Notes: generated by a model from the sequence alone, not told the origin. A stretch of DNA of 64,000 bases from Pseudomonas frederiksbergensis (GCF_003732275.1 NZ_MOBM01000010.1:62001-126000), one strand, 5' to 3'; positions 17,715-26,832 are shown, counted from the first letter of the stretch. Translations and numbers: made by a program.

Positions 17715-18092
17715 ATGACCCCCAAGCTGCCCCGCAGACACGGCTTTTTCGAGCATTACGAAGAGTTGATCGGCACCTGGACCCGTCGCCTGAGAAATCG
17801 TCAGCAGGCCGAGGACCTGGCCCATGACACCTTCGTGCGGGTGCTTGAGTCCGATTCGGCGGCGGTGCAACAACCTCGGGCGTATTTGCACCAGACCGCG
17901 CGCAACATTGCGGTGGACGGTTATCGGCGTGAGGATCGGCGGGGCGCCATGGAGTCCGAGGCGATCGATCACAGTGTGTCGTCGTCCGGACCCGGAGCAT
18001 TTCATGCACGCGATCCAGTTGGCGGATTCCATCGAACGGGCGCTCACCGAGCTGCCGGTCAACTGTCGCAAGGTGTTCGTCTGGCAGAAGCT
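17715..18092 (+). pseudogene. fecI: Broken ECF sigma factor gene (FecI-like), fused to the receptor downstream
   Basis: Frame 1 from the ATG at 17715 encodes sigma region 2 (HYEELIGTWTRRLRNRQQAE, DLAHDTFVRVLE, QPRAYLHQTARNIAVDGYRR). Near 17975-17985 the homology moves to the +1 frame, where PDPEHFMHAIQLADSIERAL and ELPVNCRKVFVWQKL (17986-18093) are the start of sigma region 4. It stops there: the rest of region 4 is missing and TonB-receptor sequence follows at once. So the gene has one frameshift and a truncated 3' end. No anti-sigma (FecR) gene is present. It cannot make a complete sigma factor unless the frameshift is a sequencing error, and even then it lacks the region 4 helix-turn-helix. 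Confidence 0.85.
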
Positions 18093-20423
18093 GCCGATGC
18101 CATTCATATTCAGGCGCAGCCGTTGGGTCAGGCCTTGAGTCAGCTGGGTCAGCAAACCTCGCTGCAGGTTTTTTTCAGCCCGGAACTGGTGGCGGGCAAA
18201 CAGGCCCCGGCAGTCGACGGCAATCTTTCACCGGAACAGGCTTTGCGCCAATTGCTGCAAGGCAGCGGTCTGGAATATCAGATCGATGCAGGCTCGGTGA
18301 CCCTGATGCCAGCCCCGACTTCCGCCGCCAACGGCCCGCTGGAACTGGGCGTGACCGACATCAAAGTGGTCGGCGACTGGCTCGGTGATGCCGACGCCGC
18401 TGTGGTGCAAAACCATCCCGGCGCGCGCACGGTGATCCGTCGTGAAGCCATGGTCGAGCAGGGCGCCATGAACGTTGGTGACGTGCTGCGTCGCGTACCC
18501 GGCGTGCAAGTGCAGGACGCCAATGGCACCGGCGGCAGCGATATTTCCCTGAACGTCGGCGTGCGCGGCCTGACCTCGCGCCTGTCGCCACGCTCCACCG
18601 TGCTCATCGATGGCGTGCCGGCCGCCTTCGCCCCTTATGGGCAACCGCAGCTGTCCATGGCACCGATTTCTTCCGGCAACCTCGACAGCATCGACGTGGT
18701 GCGCGGCGCCGGTTCCGTGCGTTATGGGCCGCAGAACGTCGGTGGCGTGATCAACTTCGTCACCCGCGCGATTCCGGAGAAAGCCACCGGTGAAATCGCC
18801 ACTACCCTGGAAACCACTCAGCGTGGTGGCTGGAAACACATCGACACCGCGTTTCTCGGTGGCACCGCCGATAACGGCATGGGCGTGGCGCTGTTGTATT
18901 CCGGCGTGAACGGCAACGGTTATCGCAAAAGCAACAACAGCAATGACATCGACGACGTGATCCTCAAGACCCATTGGGCGCCCACCGATCAGGACGATTT
19001 CAGCCTCAATTTCCATTACTACGACGCCAGCGCCGACATGCCCGGTGGCCTGACGCAGAAGCAGTACGACGCTGATCCGTTTCAGTCCGACCGCGACCAT
19101 GACAACTTCAGCGGCCGCCGCAAGGACGTGTCCTTCAAGTGGATTCGGCAGATCGACGACCGCACCCAGGCCGAAGTGCTGACCTACTATTCCGACAGTT
19201 TTCGTGGCAGCACCATCGCCGCGCGCGACCAGAAAACCCTCAGCTCTTATCCGCGCACTTACTACACCTTCGGCATCGAACCGCGGGTGTCCCATGTGTT
19301 CGATGTCGGTCCGACCACTCAGGAAGCCAGCGTGGGTTATCGCTACCTGAAAGAAGGCATGCATGAAGAGGCGAGCCGTCTGGCGCTGGTGAACAACCAG
19401 CCGGTGGTCACCAAAACCTCTGATGGTCATGTGTTCCAGGATCGCACCGGGGGCACCGAAGCCCACGCCGTTTACATCGATGACAAGATCGACGTCGGCA
19501 ACTGGACCGTGACCCCCGGCATCCGTTTCGAAGGCATCAGCACCGAATGGCACGACCGGCCGGTTCTCGACACCGCCGGCAGACCTGTGCAGGAAAAGCG
19601 CCGCAGCATCGACAGCAACGAACCGCTGCCGGCCCTGAGCGTGATGTATCACCTATCCGAGGCCTGGAAGCTGTTCGCCAACTACGAAACCTCGTTTGGC
19701 AGCCTGCAATATTTCCAGCTCGGTCAGGGTGGTTCGGGTGACAACACCGCCAATGGTCTGAACCCGGAAAAGGCCAAGACCTACGAGATCGGCACGCGCT
19801 ACAACGATGACGTGTGGGGCGGGGAGGTGACGCTGTTCTACATCGACTTCGATAAAGAACTGCAATACATCAGCAACGATGTGGGCTGGACCAACCTCGG
19901 CGCCACCACGCACCAGGGCCTTGAAGCCTCGGTGCATTACGACATGGCGGCGCTGGACCCTCGGCTCGACGGCCTGACCGCCAACGCCGGTTTCACCTAC
20001 ACTCGCGCCGTTTATGAAGGCGAGATTCCAGGCTTCAAGGGCCGTGACCTACCGTTCTACTCGCGTCAGGTGGCGACCGCCGGCCTGCGTTACGACGTCA
20101 ACCGCTGGACCTACAACCTCGATGCCTTTGCCCAGTCCAAACAGCGCTCGCCGGGTACCGCGGTGAACGCTGATGGCAGTTTCAGCGGCAACTACATCAC
20201 CGAAGGCAGTGCGGACGGCCAATACGGCGACATCCCGGGTTATGTCACCTGGAACGTGCGTGGGGGATATGACTTTGGCTCGCAACTGTCGAACCTGAAA
20301 GTGGGCGCGGGGGTGAAGAACATTTTCGACAAGCAATACTTCACCCGCTCCAGCGACAACAACTCGGGGATGTACGTCGGCGCACCGCGTACATTCTTTG
20401 TGCAGGCCAGTGTCGGGTTCTGA
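18093..20423 (+). CDS. fecA: FecA-like TonB-dependent receptor lacking its signal peptide
   Basis: About 776 codons, open throughout and in frame with sigma frame 1. It starts directly with the STN signalling domain (ADAIHIQAQPLGQALSQLG, about 75 residues), then the plug (NVGDVLRRVPGVQVQD, RGLTSRLSPRSTVLIDGVPA, VVRGAGSVRYGPQNVGGVIN) and a 22-strand-type barrel ending in the outer-membrane signature FVQASVGF. Iron(III)-dicitrate-type receptors carry an STN domain to signal to FecR and FecI. No signal peptide and no credible start codon with a ribosome site precede the STN domain, because the 5' end is joined to the sigma gene. As written it cannot be exported, so it is probably a recent pseudogene even though the frame is intact. 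Confidence 0.88.
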   Translation, partial: ADAIHIQAQPLGQALSQLGQQTSLQVFFSPELVAGKQAPAVDGNLSPEQALRQLLQGSGLEYQIDAGSVTLMPAPTSAANGPLELGVTDIKVVGDWLGDADAAVVQNHPGARTVIRREAMVEQGAMNVGDVLRRVPGVQVQDANGTGGSDISLNVGVRGLTSRLSPRSTVLIDGVPAAFAPYGQPQLSMAPISSGNLDSIDVVRGAGSVRYGPQNVGGVINFVTRAIPEKATGEIATTLETTQRGGWKHIDTAFLGGTADNGMGVALLYSGVNGNGYRKSNNSNDIDDVILKTHWAPTDQDDFSLNFHYYDASADMPGGLTQKQYDADPFQSDRDHDNFSGRRKDVSFKWIRQIDDRTQAEVLTYYSDSFRGSTIAARDQKTLSSYPRTYYTFGIEPRVSHVFDVGPTTQEASVGYRYLKEGMHEEASRLALVNNQPVVTKTSDGHVFQDRTGGTEAHAVYIDDKIDVGNWTVTPGIRFEGISTEWHDRPVLDTAGRPVQEKRRSIDSNEPLPALSVMYHLSEAWKLFANYETSFGSLQYFQLGQGGSGDNTANGLNPEKAKTYEIGTRYNDDVWGGEVTLFYIDFDKELQYISNDVGWTNLGATTHQGLEASVHYDMAALDPRLDGLTANAGFTYTRAVYEGEIPGFKGRDLPFYSRQVATAGLRYDVNRWTYNLDAFAQSKQRSPGTAVNADGSFSGNYITEGSADGQYGDIPGYVTWNVRGGYDFGSQLSNLKVGAGVKNIFDKQYFTRSSDNNSGMYVGAPRTFFVQASVGF

Positions 20424-20440
20424 TAGACCGAGGTGGATTC

Positions 20441-20534
20441 ATCGCGAACAGGCTCGCTCCCACAATAGATCTTCAGTGAACACAACATTTGTGTACGACG
20501 TAGATCAAATGTGGGAGCGAGCCTGCTCGCGAAG
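20441..20534. repeat. Type A REP doublet
   Basis: TCGCGAACAGGCTCGCTCCC and GTGGGAGCGAGCCTGCTCGC as an outward inverted pair around a 50-bp centre. It lies between the receptor and the convergent MFS gene. Confidence 0.88.
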
Positions 20535-20537
20535 CTT

Positions 20538-21689
20538 TTAAACCTTCAACACCTTCCCGCCAATCGCCACGGCCACCAGCAACACCGCCATCAACCCAAA
20601 GGCAAAACTCAAACTGCTGCCATGGGCGATAAAGCCGATCACCGCAGGCCCGGCGAGAATCCCTGCATAACCCAGAGTGGTAATGGCCGGCACGGCAATG
20701 CTTTCCGGCATGACGGTCTGTTTACCTACGGCGGTATAGAGCACCGGCACAATGTTCGAGCAGCCAGCGCCCAGCAGCGCATACCCCACCAGTGCCGCTT
20801 CCCAGCTCGGTGCAAATGTCGCCAGCGCCAGACCCGCCGCAGCCGTCAGGCCACCAAACACAATCACTCGTGTCGCACCGAGGCGCCGGACAATGGCATC
20901 GCCGGTCAAACGCCCGACAGTCATGGTCAGCGCAAACGCCGCATAACCCAGCCCTGCATATGCCGTGTCGATCCCGCGCTCCTGCGCCAGGAACACCGCG
21001 CTCCAGTCGAGCGCCGCGCCTTCGGCCAGGAACACGATGAAACACATCCCGCCGATAAACAGCACGATGCCATGCGGCACGGCAAACGCCGGGCCGGAGC
21101 TTTCGCTGCCGTAGGGCAACAGATGCGGCGCGGCCTTGAGCAAAGCCACCACCAGCAGCACGATCACCACCAGCATCGCCCCCAGCGGCGACATCCCCAG
21201 GCCGAGCAGCGCGCTGACACCCGCCGCGCCGACGATCCCACCAAGGCTGAACAACCCATGAAACCCCGACATCATGGTCTTGCCGCTGGCCCGCTCGACG
21301 ATCACCGCTTGCAGGTTCACCGTAGAATCCACCGTGCCCAGGCCCGCGCCGAACATGAACAACGCGGCGATCAACGCCGGAATCGAAGACACCGTCGCCA
21401 ACAGCGGCAGTGCTGCACAGATCAACAAAGTCCCGCCGCTCAACACCCGACGGCAACCGAAACGCGTAGCCAGAATACCGGCCATGGGCATCGCCAGAAT
21501 CGAGCCCACCCCCAGACACAGCAACAACAGCCCGAGGGTTCCTTCATCCAGCCCGGCCCGCGCCTTGGCGTAAGGCACCAACGGCGCCCAGGCCGCGATG
21601 CCGAAGCCTGCGATGAAAAAGGCGATGCGGGTGGACATCTGTTCCAGACGTCCGGGGACGAAGGTGGCTTGGGTATTGAGGTTGGTCAT
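20538..21689 (-). CDS. MFS transporter, YbjJ-like
   Basis: 383 residues, 12 hydrophobic helices. N-terminal motifs are FFIAGFGIAAWAPLVPYAKA and LGLLLLCLGVGSILAMPMAG; the second half begins near HGIVLFIGGMCFIVFLAEGA with DWSAVFL, which is typical of the YbjJ group. The start at 21689 has AAGGA about 6 nt upstream; the longer frame lacks one. It is divergent from the DapF-like gene with 169 bp between the starts, so the two may share control. Substrate unknown. Confidence 0.88.
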   Translation of the reverse strand: MTNLNTQATFVPGRLEQMSTRIAFFIAGFGIAAWAPLVPYAKARAGLDEGTLGLLLLCLGVGSILAMPMAGILATRFGCRRVLSGGTLLICAALPLLATVSSIPALIAALFMFGAGLGTVDSTVNLQAVIVERASGKTMMSGFHGLFSLGGIVGAAGVSALLGLGMSPLGAMLVVIVLLVVALLKAAPHLLPYGSESSGPAFAVPHGIVLFIGGMCFIVFLAEGAALDWSAVFLAQERGIDTAYAGLGYAAFALTMTVGRLTGDAIVRRLGATRVIVFGGLTAAAGLALATFAPSWEAALVGYALLGAGCSNIVPVLYTAVGKQTVMPESIAVPAITTLGYAGILAGPAVIGFIAHGSSLSFAFGLMAVLLVAVAIGGKVLKV

Positions 21690-21858
21690 ATCAATCCTTG
21701 GCAAAAAACGTCGCGTCCCCAAGGGACAGTGAACAACCACAAAGGGTTCGCTCATCACGTCCGGGTGGAATCGCAGTCAGGCAGGGTGACATCCTTGCAC
21801 AGCCAGCCGCTGTTTCGCGATATCGTCGACGCATCAATTGTTCACAGAGGGGGGCGCC

Positions 21859-22851
21859 ATGACGCGGATTTACGATGCTCGGGGCAATATCTACGCGGTG
21901 GTGGCACCGGACGACGTGCGCAGTAGCGGTATCGAACTGTCTGCGCTGGCCAGCCATGCCGCGCAAACCCGTGAAGCCTGGGCGTTGTCGGCCATCGAGG
22001 CATTCTGCGCCTGGGCGCCCGGTGCACAACCGCCCGGCAGCAAGGCGCATCGCTGCGATGGACTGCTGGTAGGGCCGTTTCAATCGTCGCCGCCTTTTGA
22101 CCTGCTGATCGTCAACACCGACGGCACCCTGGCCGAGCGCAGTGGCAATGGCTTGACGATTTTTTCCCAGGCCCTTGGCGAACAAGGGCTGATGTCGACG
22201 GAAGAGGCCTGTCTGCTCAGGGTTCATCACGACAAGAGCGATGCGGTTTCGCCGGTGGAGACTTCAGTGAAGCCCGCCGAGATCGAGGGTGTGAACGGGT
22301 TCTGGCTGGACCTGGGGCAGCCATCGTTCGGGCCTGAAGCGGTGGGGGCGCAAGGGGTTGAGCCCGTGACATTGAAGGGGAGCGAAGTCAGTCATGTGCA
22401 GCCACTGTCGTCGCTCGATCCTGCCTGGAATCACAGCCAGTTCGTGCGCATCGGCAATCCGCATTGCGTGACGTTGGTAACAGGCGCCGATGCGTTGCCG
22501 AGTAACACACAGATGCGCGAATCGGCGTTGGCCGAAGGATTGACCCGAATCGCCTATGCCATGCCAACCGGGGCAGGGCAGCCGTGTGTGGCTGGGGTGA
22601 ACCTGCAATGGGCGATGCTTGAATCCGAGGGCCGAATCGTTGCGCGGGTGTTCGAGCGCGGCGAAGGGCCGACCGCCTCGTCAGGCACCAGCGCCAGTGC
22701 GGTGGCGTGTGCGGCGTGGCGCGTGGGGTGGGTGACGGCGGGGGAAGTGAAGGTGGTCATGCCTGGCGGCACGGCGCCGATTTTGCTGGAGGAATTGGAT
22801 GGCGAGTTGAGTCGGGTCAGATTGTTTGGTACGGCGCGGTTGATGGGTTGA
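21859..22851 (+). CDS. Diaminopimelate-epimerase-fold protein with Ser in place of both catalytic Cys
   Basis: 330 residues with the two-lobe DapF/PhzF fold markers: FDLLIVNTDGTLAERSGNGL near 85-105, FVRIGNPHCVTLV near 200, and RVFERGEGPTASSGTSASA near 270. In DapF the two acid/base cysteines lie in QCGNG and ACGSG; here they read RSGNG and SSGTS, so both are Ser. Proline/hydroxyproline racemase relatives also vary at these sites. Normal epimerase activity is therefore doubtful and a different substrate or a non-catalytic role is likely. GAGGGGGG precedes the ATG. It is divergent from a YbjJ-like transporter. Confidence 0.85.
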   Translation: MTRIYDARGNIYAVVAPDDVRSSGIELSALASHAAQTREAWALSAIEAFCAWAPGAQPPGSKAHRCDGLLVGPFQSSPPFDLLIVNTDGTLAERSGNGLTIFSQALGEQGLMSTEEACLLRVHHDKSDAVSPVETSVKPAEIEGVNGFWLDLGQPSFGPEAVGAQGVEPVTLKGSEVSHVQPLSSLDPAWNHSQFVRIGNPHCVTLVTGADALPSNTQMRESALAEGLTRIAYAMPTGAGQPCVAGVNLQWAMLESEGRIVARVFERGEGPTASSGTSASAVACAAWRVGWVTAGEVKVVMPGGTAPILLEELDGELSRVRLFGTARLMG

Positions 22852-22861
22852 ATTTTAGATC

Positions 22862-22960
22862 GCCATCGCGAGCAGGCTCGCTCCCACATTAGATCTTCGG
22901 TGGACACGGTATTTGTGTTCACAACGATCCAGTGTGGGAGCGAGCCTACTCGCGATGGCG
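22862..22960. repeat. Type A REP doublet
   Basis: CATCGCGAGCAGGCTCGCTC and the inverted GGGAGCGAGCCTACTCGCGA around a 50-bp spacer. It lies between the convergent DapF-like and codA genes. Confidence 0.88.
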
Positions 22961-22981
22961 TCGGCTCAAACAACCTGAACT

Positions 22982-24229
22982 TCAGCTCATATCGCTGCAG
23001 AACTCCACCACCGGCATCTGCCGCTTCATCAACACCTTGCCACCCCGCACCGAATACAGCGGCAAACCCTGACTACGAATCACCTCGTAATCGCTGTCCG
23101 CCGACAGAATCAGCAGATTCGCCGGTCGCCCTTGTTCCAGCCCATAACGATCGCCCAGGTTCATGGCCTTGGCACTGTTGTCGGTCACCAGATCCAGCGC
23201 GCTCTGCAGATTGCGATAACCGAGCATGTGGCAGATATGCAACCCAGCCTCGAGCACCCGCAAAATGTTGCCGTTACCCAGCGGATACCACGGGTCGACG
23301 ATCGAATCCTGGCCGAAGCACACGTTCATCCCCGCTTCGAGCAACTCATTCACCCGGGTCACGCCACGGCGTTTCGGGAAGTTATCAAAGCGTCCTTGCA
23401 GGTGAATGCTTTCGGTCGGGCAGGAGACAAAACTGATCCCCGAATGCCCGAGCAGCCGAAAGAGTTTGGCGCAGTAGGCGTTGTCGTAAGAGCCCATGGC
23501 CGTGGTGTGGCTGGCGGTGACGCGTGAACCCATGTCGCGGCTGCGGGCCTCTTCGGCCAGCACTTCAAGGAAGCGTGAGTGCGGGTCGTCGGTTTCGTCG
23601 CAATGCACGTCCACCAGACAACCGGTGCGCTCGGCCAGGTCCACGAGGAACTTCACCGAGCTCACGCCCTGATCCCGGGTGTACTCGAAATGCGGAATGC
23701 CCCCGACTACATCGGCGCCCAAGCGGATCGCTTCTTCCATCAGCTCTCGGCCGTTGCGGTACGACTCGATGCCTTCCTGAGGGAACGCGACGATTTGCAG
23801 GTCGATCAGATGACGGCTTTCCTCGCGGACTTCGAGCATTGCCTTGAGCGCGGTCAGTTCCGGGTCAGTGACGTCGACGTGGGTGCGCACATGCTGAATG
23901 CCATGGGCGGCGAGGGTCTGGATGGTCTTCCTGGCGCGGGTCTTGGTGTCTTCCTGGGTGATGGTCGCTTTGCGCTCACCCCAGCACTCGATGCCTTCGA
24001 ACAGCGTGCCGCTCATGTTCCAGCGCGGCTCGCCGGCGGTCAGGGTAGCGTCGAGGTGAATGTGCGGCTCGACGAAGGGCGGTACCACCAGATTACCGCC
24101 GGCGTCCAGGTCGTCAGGCCCCAGTGACGGGGCTTCGGTTTGCCGGGCGATGCTGTGAATCAGGCCGTTTTCCAGGTGCAACTCATGCAGGCCTTCTTGG
24201 TTGCGCAGGCGGGCGTTGATGATATGCAT
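22982..24229 (-). CDS. codA: Cytosine deaminase
   Basis: 415 residues of the amidohydrolase superfamily. Metal-binding His pair in EPHIHLDATL, then HCDETDDPHSRFLEVL (His and Glu of the active site), SHTTAMGSYDN (His), and FGQDSIVDPWYPLGNGN (catalytic Asp), all as in E. coli CodA. It hydrolyses cytosine to uracil and ammonia in the cytoplasm for pyrimidine salvage. AAGGA lies 8 nt before the ATG. It follows codB by 13 bp in the same direction and forms a codBA operon with it. Confidence 0.95.
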   Translation of the reverse strand: MHIINARLRNQEGLHELHLENGLIHSIARQTEAPSLGPDDLDAGGNLVVPPFVEPHIHLDATLTAGEPRWNMSGTLFEGIECWGERKATITQEDTKTRARKTIQTLAAHGIQHVRTHVDVTDPELTALKAMLEVREESRHLIDLQIVAFPQEGIESYRNGRELMEEAIRLGADVVGGIPHFEYTRDQGVSSVKFLVDLAERTGCLVDVHCDETDDPHSRFLEVLAEEARSRDMGSRVTASHTTAMGSYDNAYCAKLFRLLGHSGISFVSCPTESIHLQGRFDNFPKRRGVTRVNELLEAGMNVCFGQDSIVDPWYPLGNGNILRVLEAGLHICHMLGYRNLQSALDLVTDNSAKAMNLGDRYGLEQGRPANLLILSADSDYEVIRSQGLPLYSVRGGKVLMKRQMPVVEFCSDMS

Positions 24230-24242
24230 GAGGCGAATCCTT

Positions 24243-25514
24243 TTAGAGATCTTGTAATGGCGCGTCGGCGGTACGGGCACCCAGTACCCCGGTCAATAGC
24301 ACATACGTTAGCGCGGCTACGGCAATCCCTACCAGCGGCGCGACCCACGGCGAGCTGAAGGCGGCAAATGTGCCGACCGCATAAGCGCTCAGTCCCGGCC
24401 AGTTGAAGGCGGGCAACCGTGTGTCGGCCAGGCGTGGGTAGCTGCCCCGATAGCGAAAGAAAAAGTCCGCCATGATCACCCCGCCAATCGGTGGAATCAC
24501 TGTGCCCAGTAGAATCAGGTAAGGCACCAGCATGTCATACATGCCCAGCAGTGCCAGCAGCGTGCCGATCACCGCACCGGCCAGGGTCACGGTTCTGCGC
24601 CGGCCGGTGCGCAGCAGGTTGCAGCCGGCGACGGCGAAGTTGTAGATGGTGTTGTCCTGAGTGCTCCAGATGTTGAGCAGCAACATCGCCATCGCGGCCA
24701 TGGCGAAACCTTGCAACAGCAGCACTTCGACCACGTCCGGTTGCTGATAGACGATGGCGCCGTAGGCACCGATCAACACCATCAGACCGTTGCCGACGAA
24801 GAAGCCGATCAGGCTCGCCAGCACCGCAACCCGCGCTGAACGGGAGAAGCGTGTCCAGTTGGTTGCTTGCGTCGCACCGCTGACGAACGTGCCGAACACC
24901 AGGGTAATGGCGGTCGACCAATCCAGCGTTCCTGTCGGAACCACCGCGAGCAAGCCCTCGAGCCCGCCGACCTTCACCGTGGCGACCCACATCGACAGCA
25001 TCAGCAGCAACATCATGGCCGGCACGGCGATGTACGACAGAATCTCCAACCCGCGATAGCCGATATACGCCGTCGCGCAAAAGCCCAGGCCGAACAGCAC
25101 CATCAGCCCCAGAACGGTGCCGTCGCTCAGTTCGAAATACTTGCCCAGCACCACCGCCGCCGTCGCGGTGCCCCAGGCGTACCAGCCGATCTGGGTGAAA
25201 CCCAGGATCAGGTCGCTGAGTTTGCTGCCCACTTCACCAAAGCAGAAACGTCCCATCAGCACCGAGTTGAGGCCGCTCTTGAAGGCGATGTAGCCCAGCC
25301 CCGCGGCGTAGATCCCCAGCAGCAGATTGCCGACGATAATCACCGCCATCATCTCGCCGAAACTGAACGCCACGCCAAGCTTGCCGCCGGCAAACATGGT
25401 TGCGGTGAAGAAGGTAAAACCCAGTAGCACCATGGCGGTGGAGGCAAGTCCCTTGCGGGCATGCATCGGGACTTCGCTGAGGGGGTAATCGTTGCCCGAA
25501 TCGTTCTGCGTCAT
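24243..25514 (-). CDS. codB: Cytosine permease
   Basis: 423 residues, about 12 membrane helices of the NCS1 family. The start MTQNDSGNDYPLSEVPMHAR, then GFTFFTATMFAGGKLGVAF, and IGWYAWGTATAAVVL in helix 3, match CodB. It imports cytosine by cation symport and sits directly upstream of codA. AAGGAAC precedes the ATG at 25514; the longer upstream frame runs through repeat DNA and is rejected. About 145 bp of unremarkable AT-richer sequence lies between this start and the next repeat and should hold the promoter. Confidence 0.94.
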   Translation of the reverse strand: MTQNDSGNDYPLSEVPMHARKGLASTAMVLLGFTFFTATMFAGGKLGVAFSFGEMMAVIIVGNLLLGIYAAGLGYIAFKSGLNSVLMGRFCFGEVGSKLSDLILGFTQIGWYAWGTATAAVVLGKYFELSDGTVLGLMVLFGLGFCATAYIGYRGLEILSYIAVPAMMLLLMLSMWVATVKVGGLEGLLAVVPTGTLDWSTAITLVFGTFVSGATQATNWTRFSRSARVAVLASLIGFFVGNGLMVLIGAYGAIVYQQPDVVEVLLLQGFAMAAMAMLLLNIWSTQDNTIYNFAVAGCNLLRTGRRRTVTLAGAVIGTLLALLGMYDMLVPYLILLGTVIPPIGGVIMADFFFRYRGSYPRLADTRLPAFNWPGLSAYAVGTFAAFSSPWVAPLVGIAVAALTYVLLTGVLGARTADAPLQDL

Positions 25515-25658
25515 GTGGCGTTCCTTGCTGGATGGAGGACGCGGAGGGTGTTGCAGTGCTCGTGCCAATGGCGCGAGGGTGTTGTTATTTATAGACGAGC
25601 AGGCGGATTTGGCCCGAAGAGGGCTCGAAAGCGGTGCACCTGAAGGAACACAGCACCC

Positions 25659-25750
25659 ATGTGGGAGCGAGCCTGCTCGCGATAGCGGTGGCACATTCAC
25701 TACTCGGGTGACTGTCAGACCGCTATCGCGAGCAGGCTCGCTCCCACATT
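25659..25750. repeat. Type A REP doublet
   Basis: A near-perfect inverted pair, GTGGGAGCGAGCCTGCTCGC and its complement, with GATAGCGGT/ACCGCTATC extending the stem. It lies between codB and the alpha/beta hydrolase. Confidence 0.9.
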
Positions 25751-25763
25751 TGATTCGGTTTTT

Positions 25764-26594
25764 TCAGGGGGATTTATGCAGGGGCAAAAATCGCAATATC
25801 GCCGCCACAATCGCCTCCGGCGCATCCTCCTGAACCAGATGCCCGGCATTGGCAATGGCGTGAAACTGCGACCCCGCAATCATCTGATGCAGCGCCTGGC
25901 CGCGCTCAATGGGAATCCACTGATCGTCCTTCCCCCAAAGAATCTGCACCGGGCAGCGAATCGTCGGGTACAGCCCCTCGACCTCGCGGGTATAACGTTC
26001 ATCCATCTGCGCGATCTGCCGGTAGAACGCCGCTTGTCCCGGGTCTCCCAGCCAAGGCTGCGCATAGGGCGCCAGCTCATGATCGGGAATCTCGCGCTTG
26101 ATCGCGCCACGAATATAGGTCGGCACAATCGCCTGCTGAATGTAATCGGGCAGTCCACTGAACGCTGCTTCATGCTGACGCACATGCTGTACGAACGGCG
26201 AACCCCAGGGCGACAGCGCCACTGGATTGATCAGCGTCAGGCTGCGGTAATCCTTGCCGTTGAGCAGATGCGCACGCAACGCGGTGGCGCCGCCGAAATC
26301 GTGGGCCACTACGTCTGGCCGCTCCAGGCCCCAATGGTCCAGCAATTGCGCCAACAGCAGGTTTTGTACGCCCAGCGACACATCGCCTTCCGGCTGTGTG
26401 GATTGCCCGTAACCCAGCAGATCGAAGTAGTGCACCCGGTGCGTGGTGATGAAGTGCGGCGCAATCCGGTGCCACACATAAGAAGAGAAGGGCGTGCCAT
26501 GCACAAATACCAGCGGCGGACCGTCGCCACGTACGGCGTAGCGCACGGAATGCCCGTTGAAGCGATAGGTCTGAGCGAGCGGCCAGTCAGCCAT
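25764..26594 (-). CDS. Alpha/beta hydrolase with Asp nucleophile (haloalkane dehalogenase / epoxide hydrolase-like)
   Basis: 276 residues. The oxyanion region FVHGTPFSSYVWHRIAP closely matches the haloalkane dehalogenase HGNPTSSYLWR pattern, and the nucleophile elbow is VVAHDFGGATALR, an Asp instead of the esterase Ser. The catalytic His is in ANAGHLVQEDAPEAI. The Asp nucleophile points to C-halogen or epoxide hydrolysis rather than ester cleavage; the substrate cannot be named. GAGGA lies 8 nt before the ATG at 26594. It is a single gene between repeats. Confidence 0.88.
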   Translation of the reverse strand: MADWPLAQTYRFNGHSVRYAVRGDGPPLVFVHGTPFSSYVWHRIAPHFITTHRVHYFDLLGYGQSTQPEGDVSLGVQNLLLAQLLDHWGLERPDVVAHDFGGATALRAHLLNGKDYRSLTLINPVALSPWGSPFVQHVRQHEAAFSGLPDYIQQAIVPTYIRGAIKREIPDHELAPYAQPWLGDPGQAAFYRQIAQMDERYTREVEGLYPTIRCPVQILWGKDDQWIPIERGQALHQMIAGSQFHAIANAGHLVQEDAPEAIVAAILRFLPLHKSP

Positions 26595-26637
26595 GGGAGC
26601 GTCCTCTTGGCATGTGCGAGCCAAGAAGCATAGGCAT

Positions 26638-26664
26638 AAAAAAACAGCCATTGAAGGCTGTTTC
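26638..26664 (-). terminator. Rho-independent terminator (reads leftwards)
   Basis: AAACAGCC (26643-26650) pairs with GGCTGTTT (26657-26664) around ATTGAA. On the minus strand the stem is followed by eight Ts, so it should end the transcript coming from queD. Confidence 0.85.
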
Positions 26665-26693
26665 TCTATTCCCTGACGAAACGCAGTTCCCCT

Positions 26694-26832
26694 TGTGGGA
26701 GCCCTGTGGCGAGGGGGCTTGCCCCCGTTTGAGTGCGTAGCACTCACAAGATCTTTGGTGTATCAGCGATTTTGGGGCTGCTTCGCAACCCAACGGGGGC
26801 AAGCCCCCTCGCCACAGGTCGCTCCCACAGGG
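26694..26832. repeat. Type C inverted repeat
   Basis: CTGTGGCGAGGGGGCTTGCC and its inverted copy flank about 60 bp containing GTGCGTAGCAC and a GGGCTGCTTCGCAACCC stem, with outer CTTGTGGGAG/CTCCCACAGG arms. The same family occurs at 46301 and 56882-57141. It fills most of the 262-bp gap between queD and the hydrolase. Confidence 0.85.

Noticed and set aside
17556..20423. A functional sigma factor-TonB receptor fusion protein
   Set aside because: The sigma part changes frame internally and is truncated, and the receptor has no export signal, so a working chimera is unlikely.
20511..21926. 471-codon plus-strand frame opposite the YbjJ-like gene
   Set aside because: Gln/His/Arg-rich shadow running through a repeat and a real gene; no domain.
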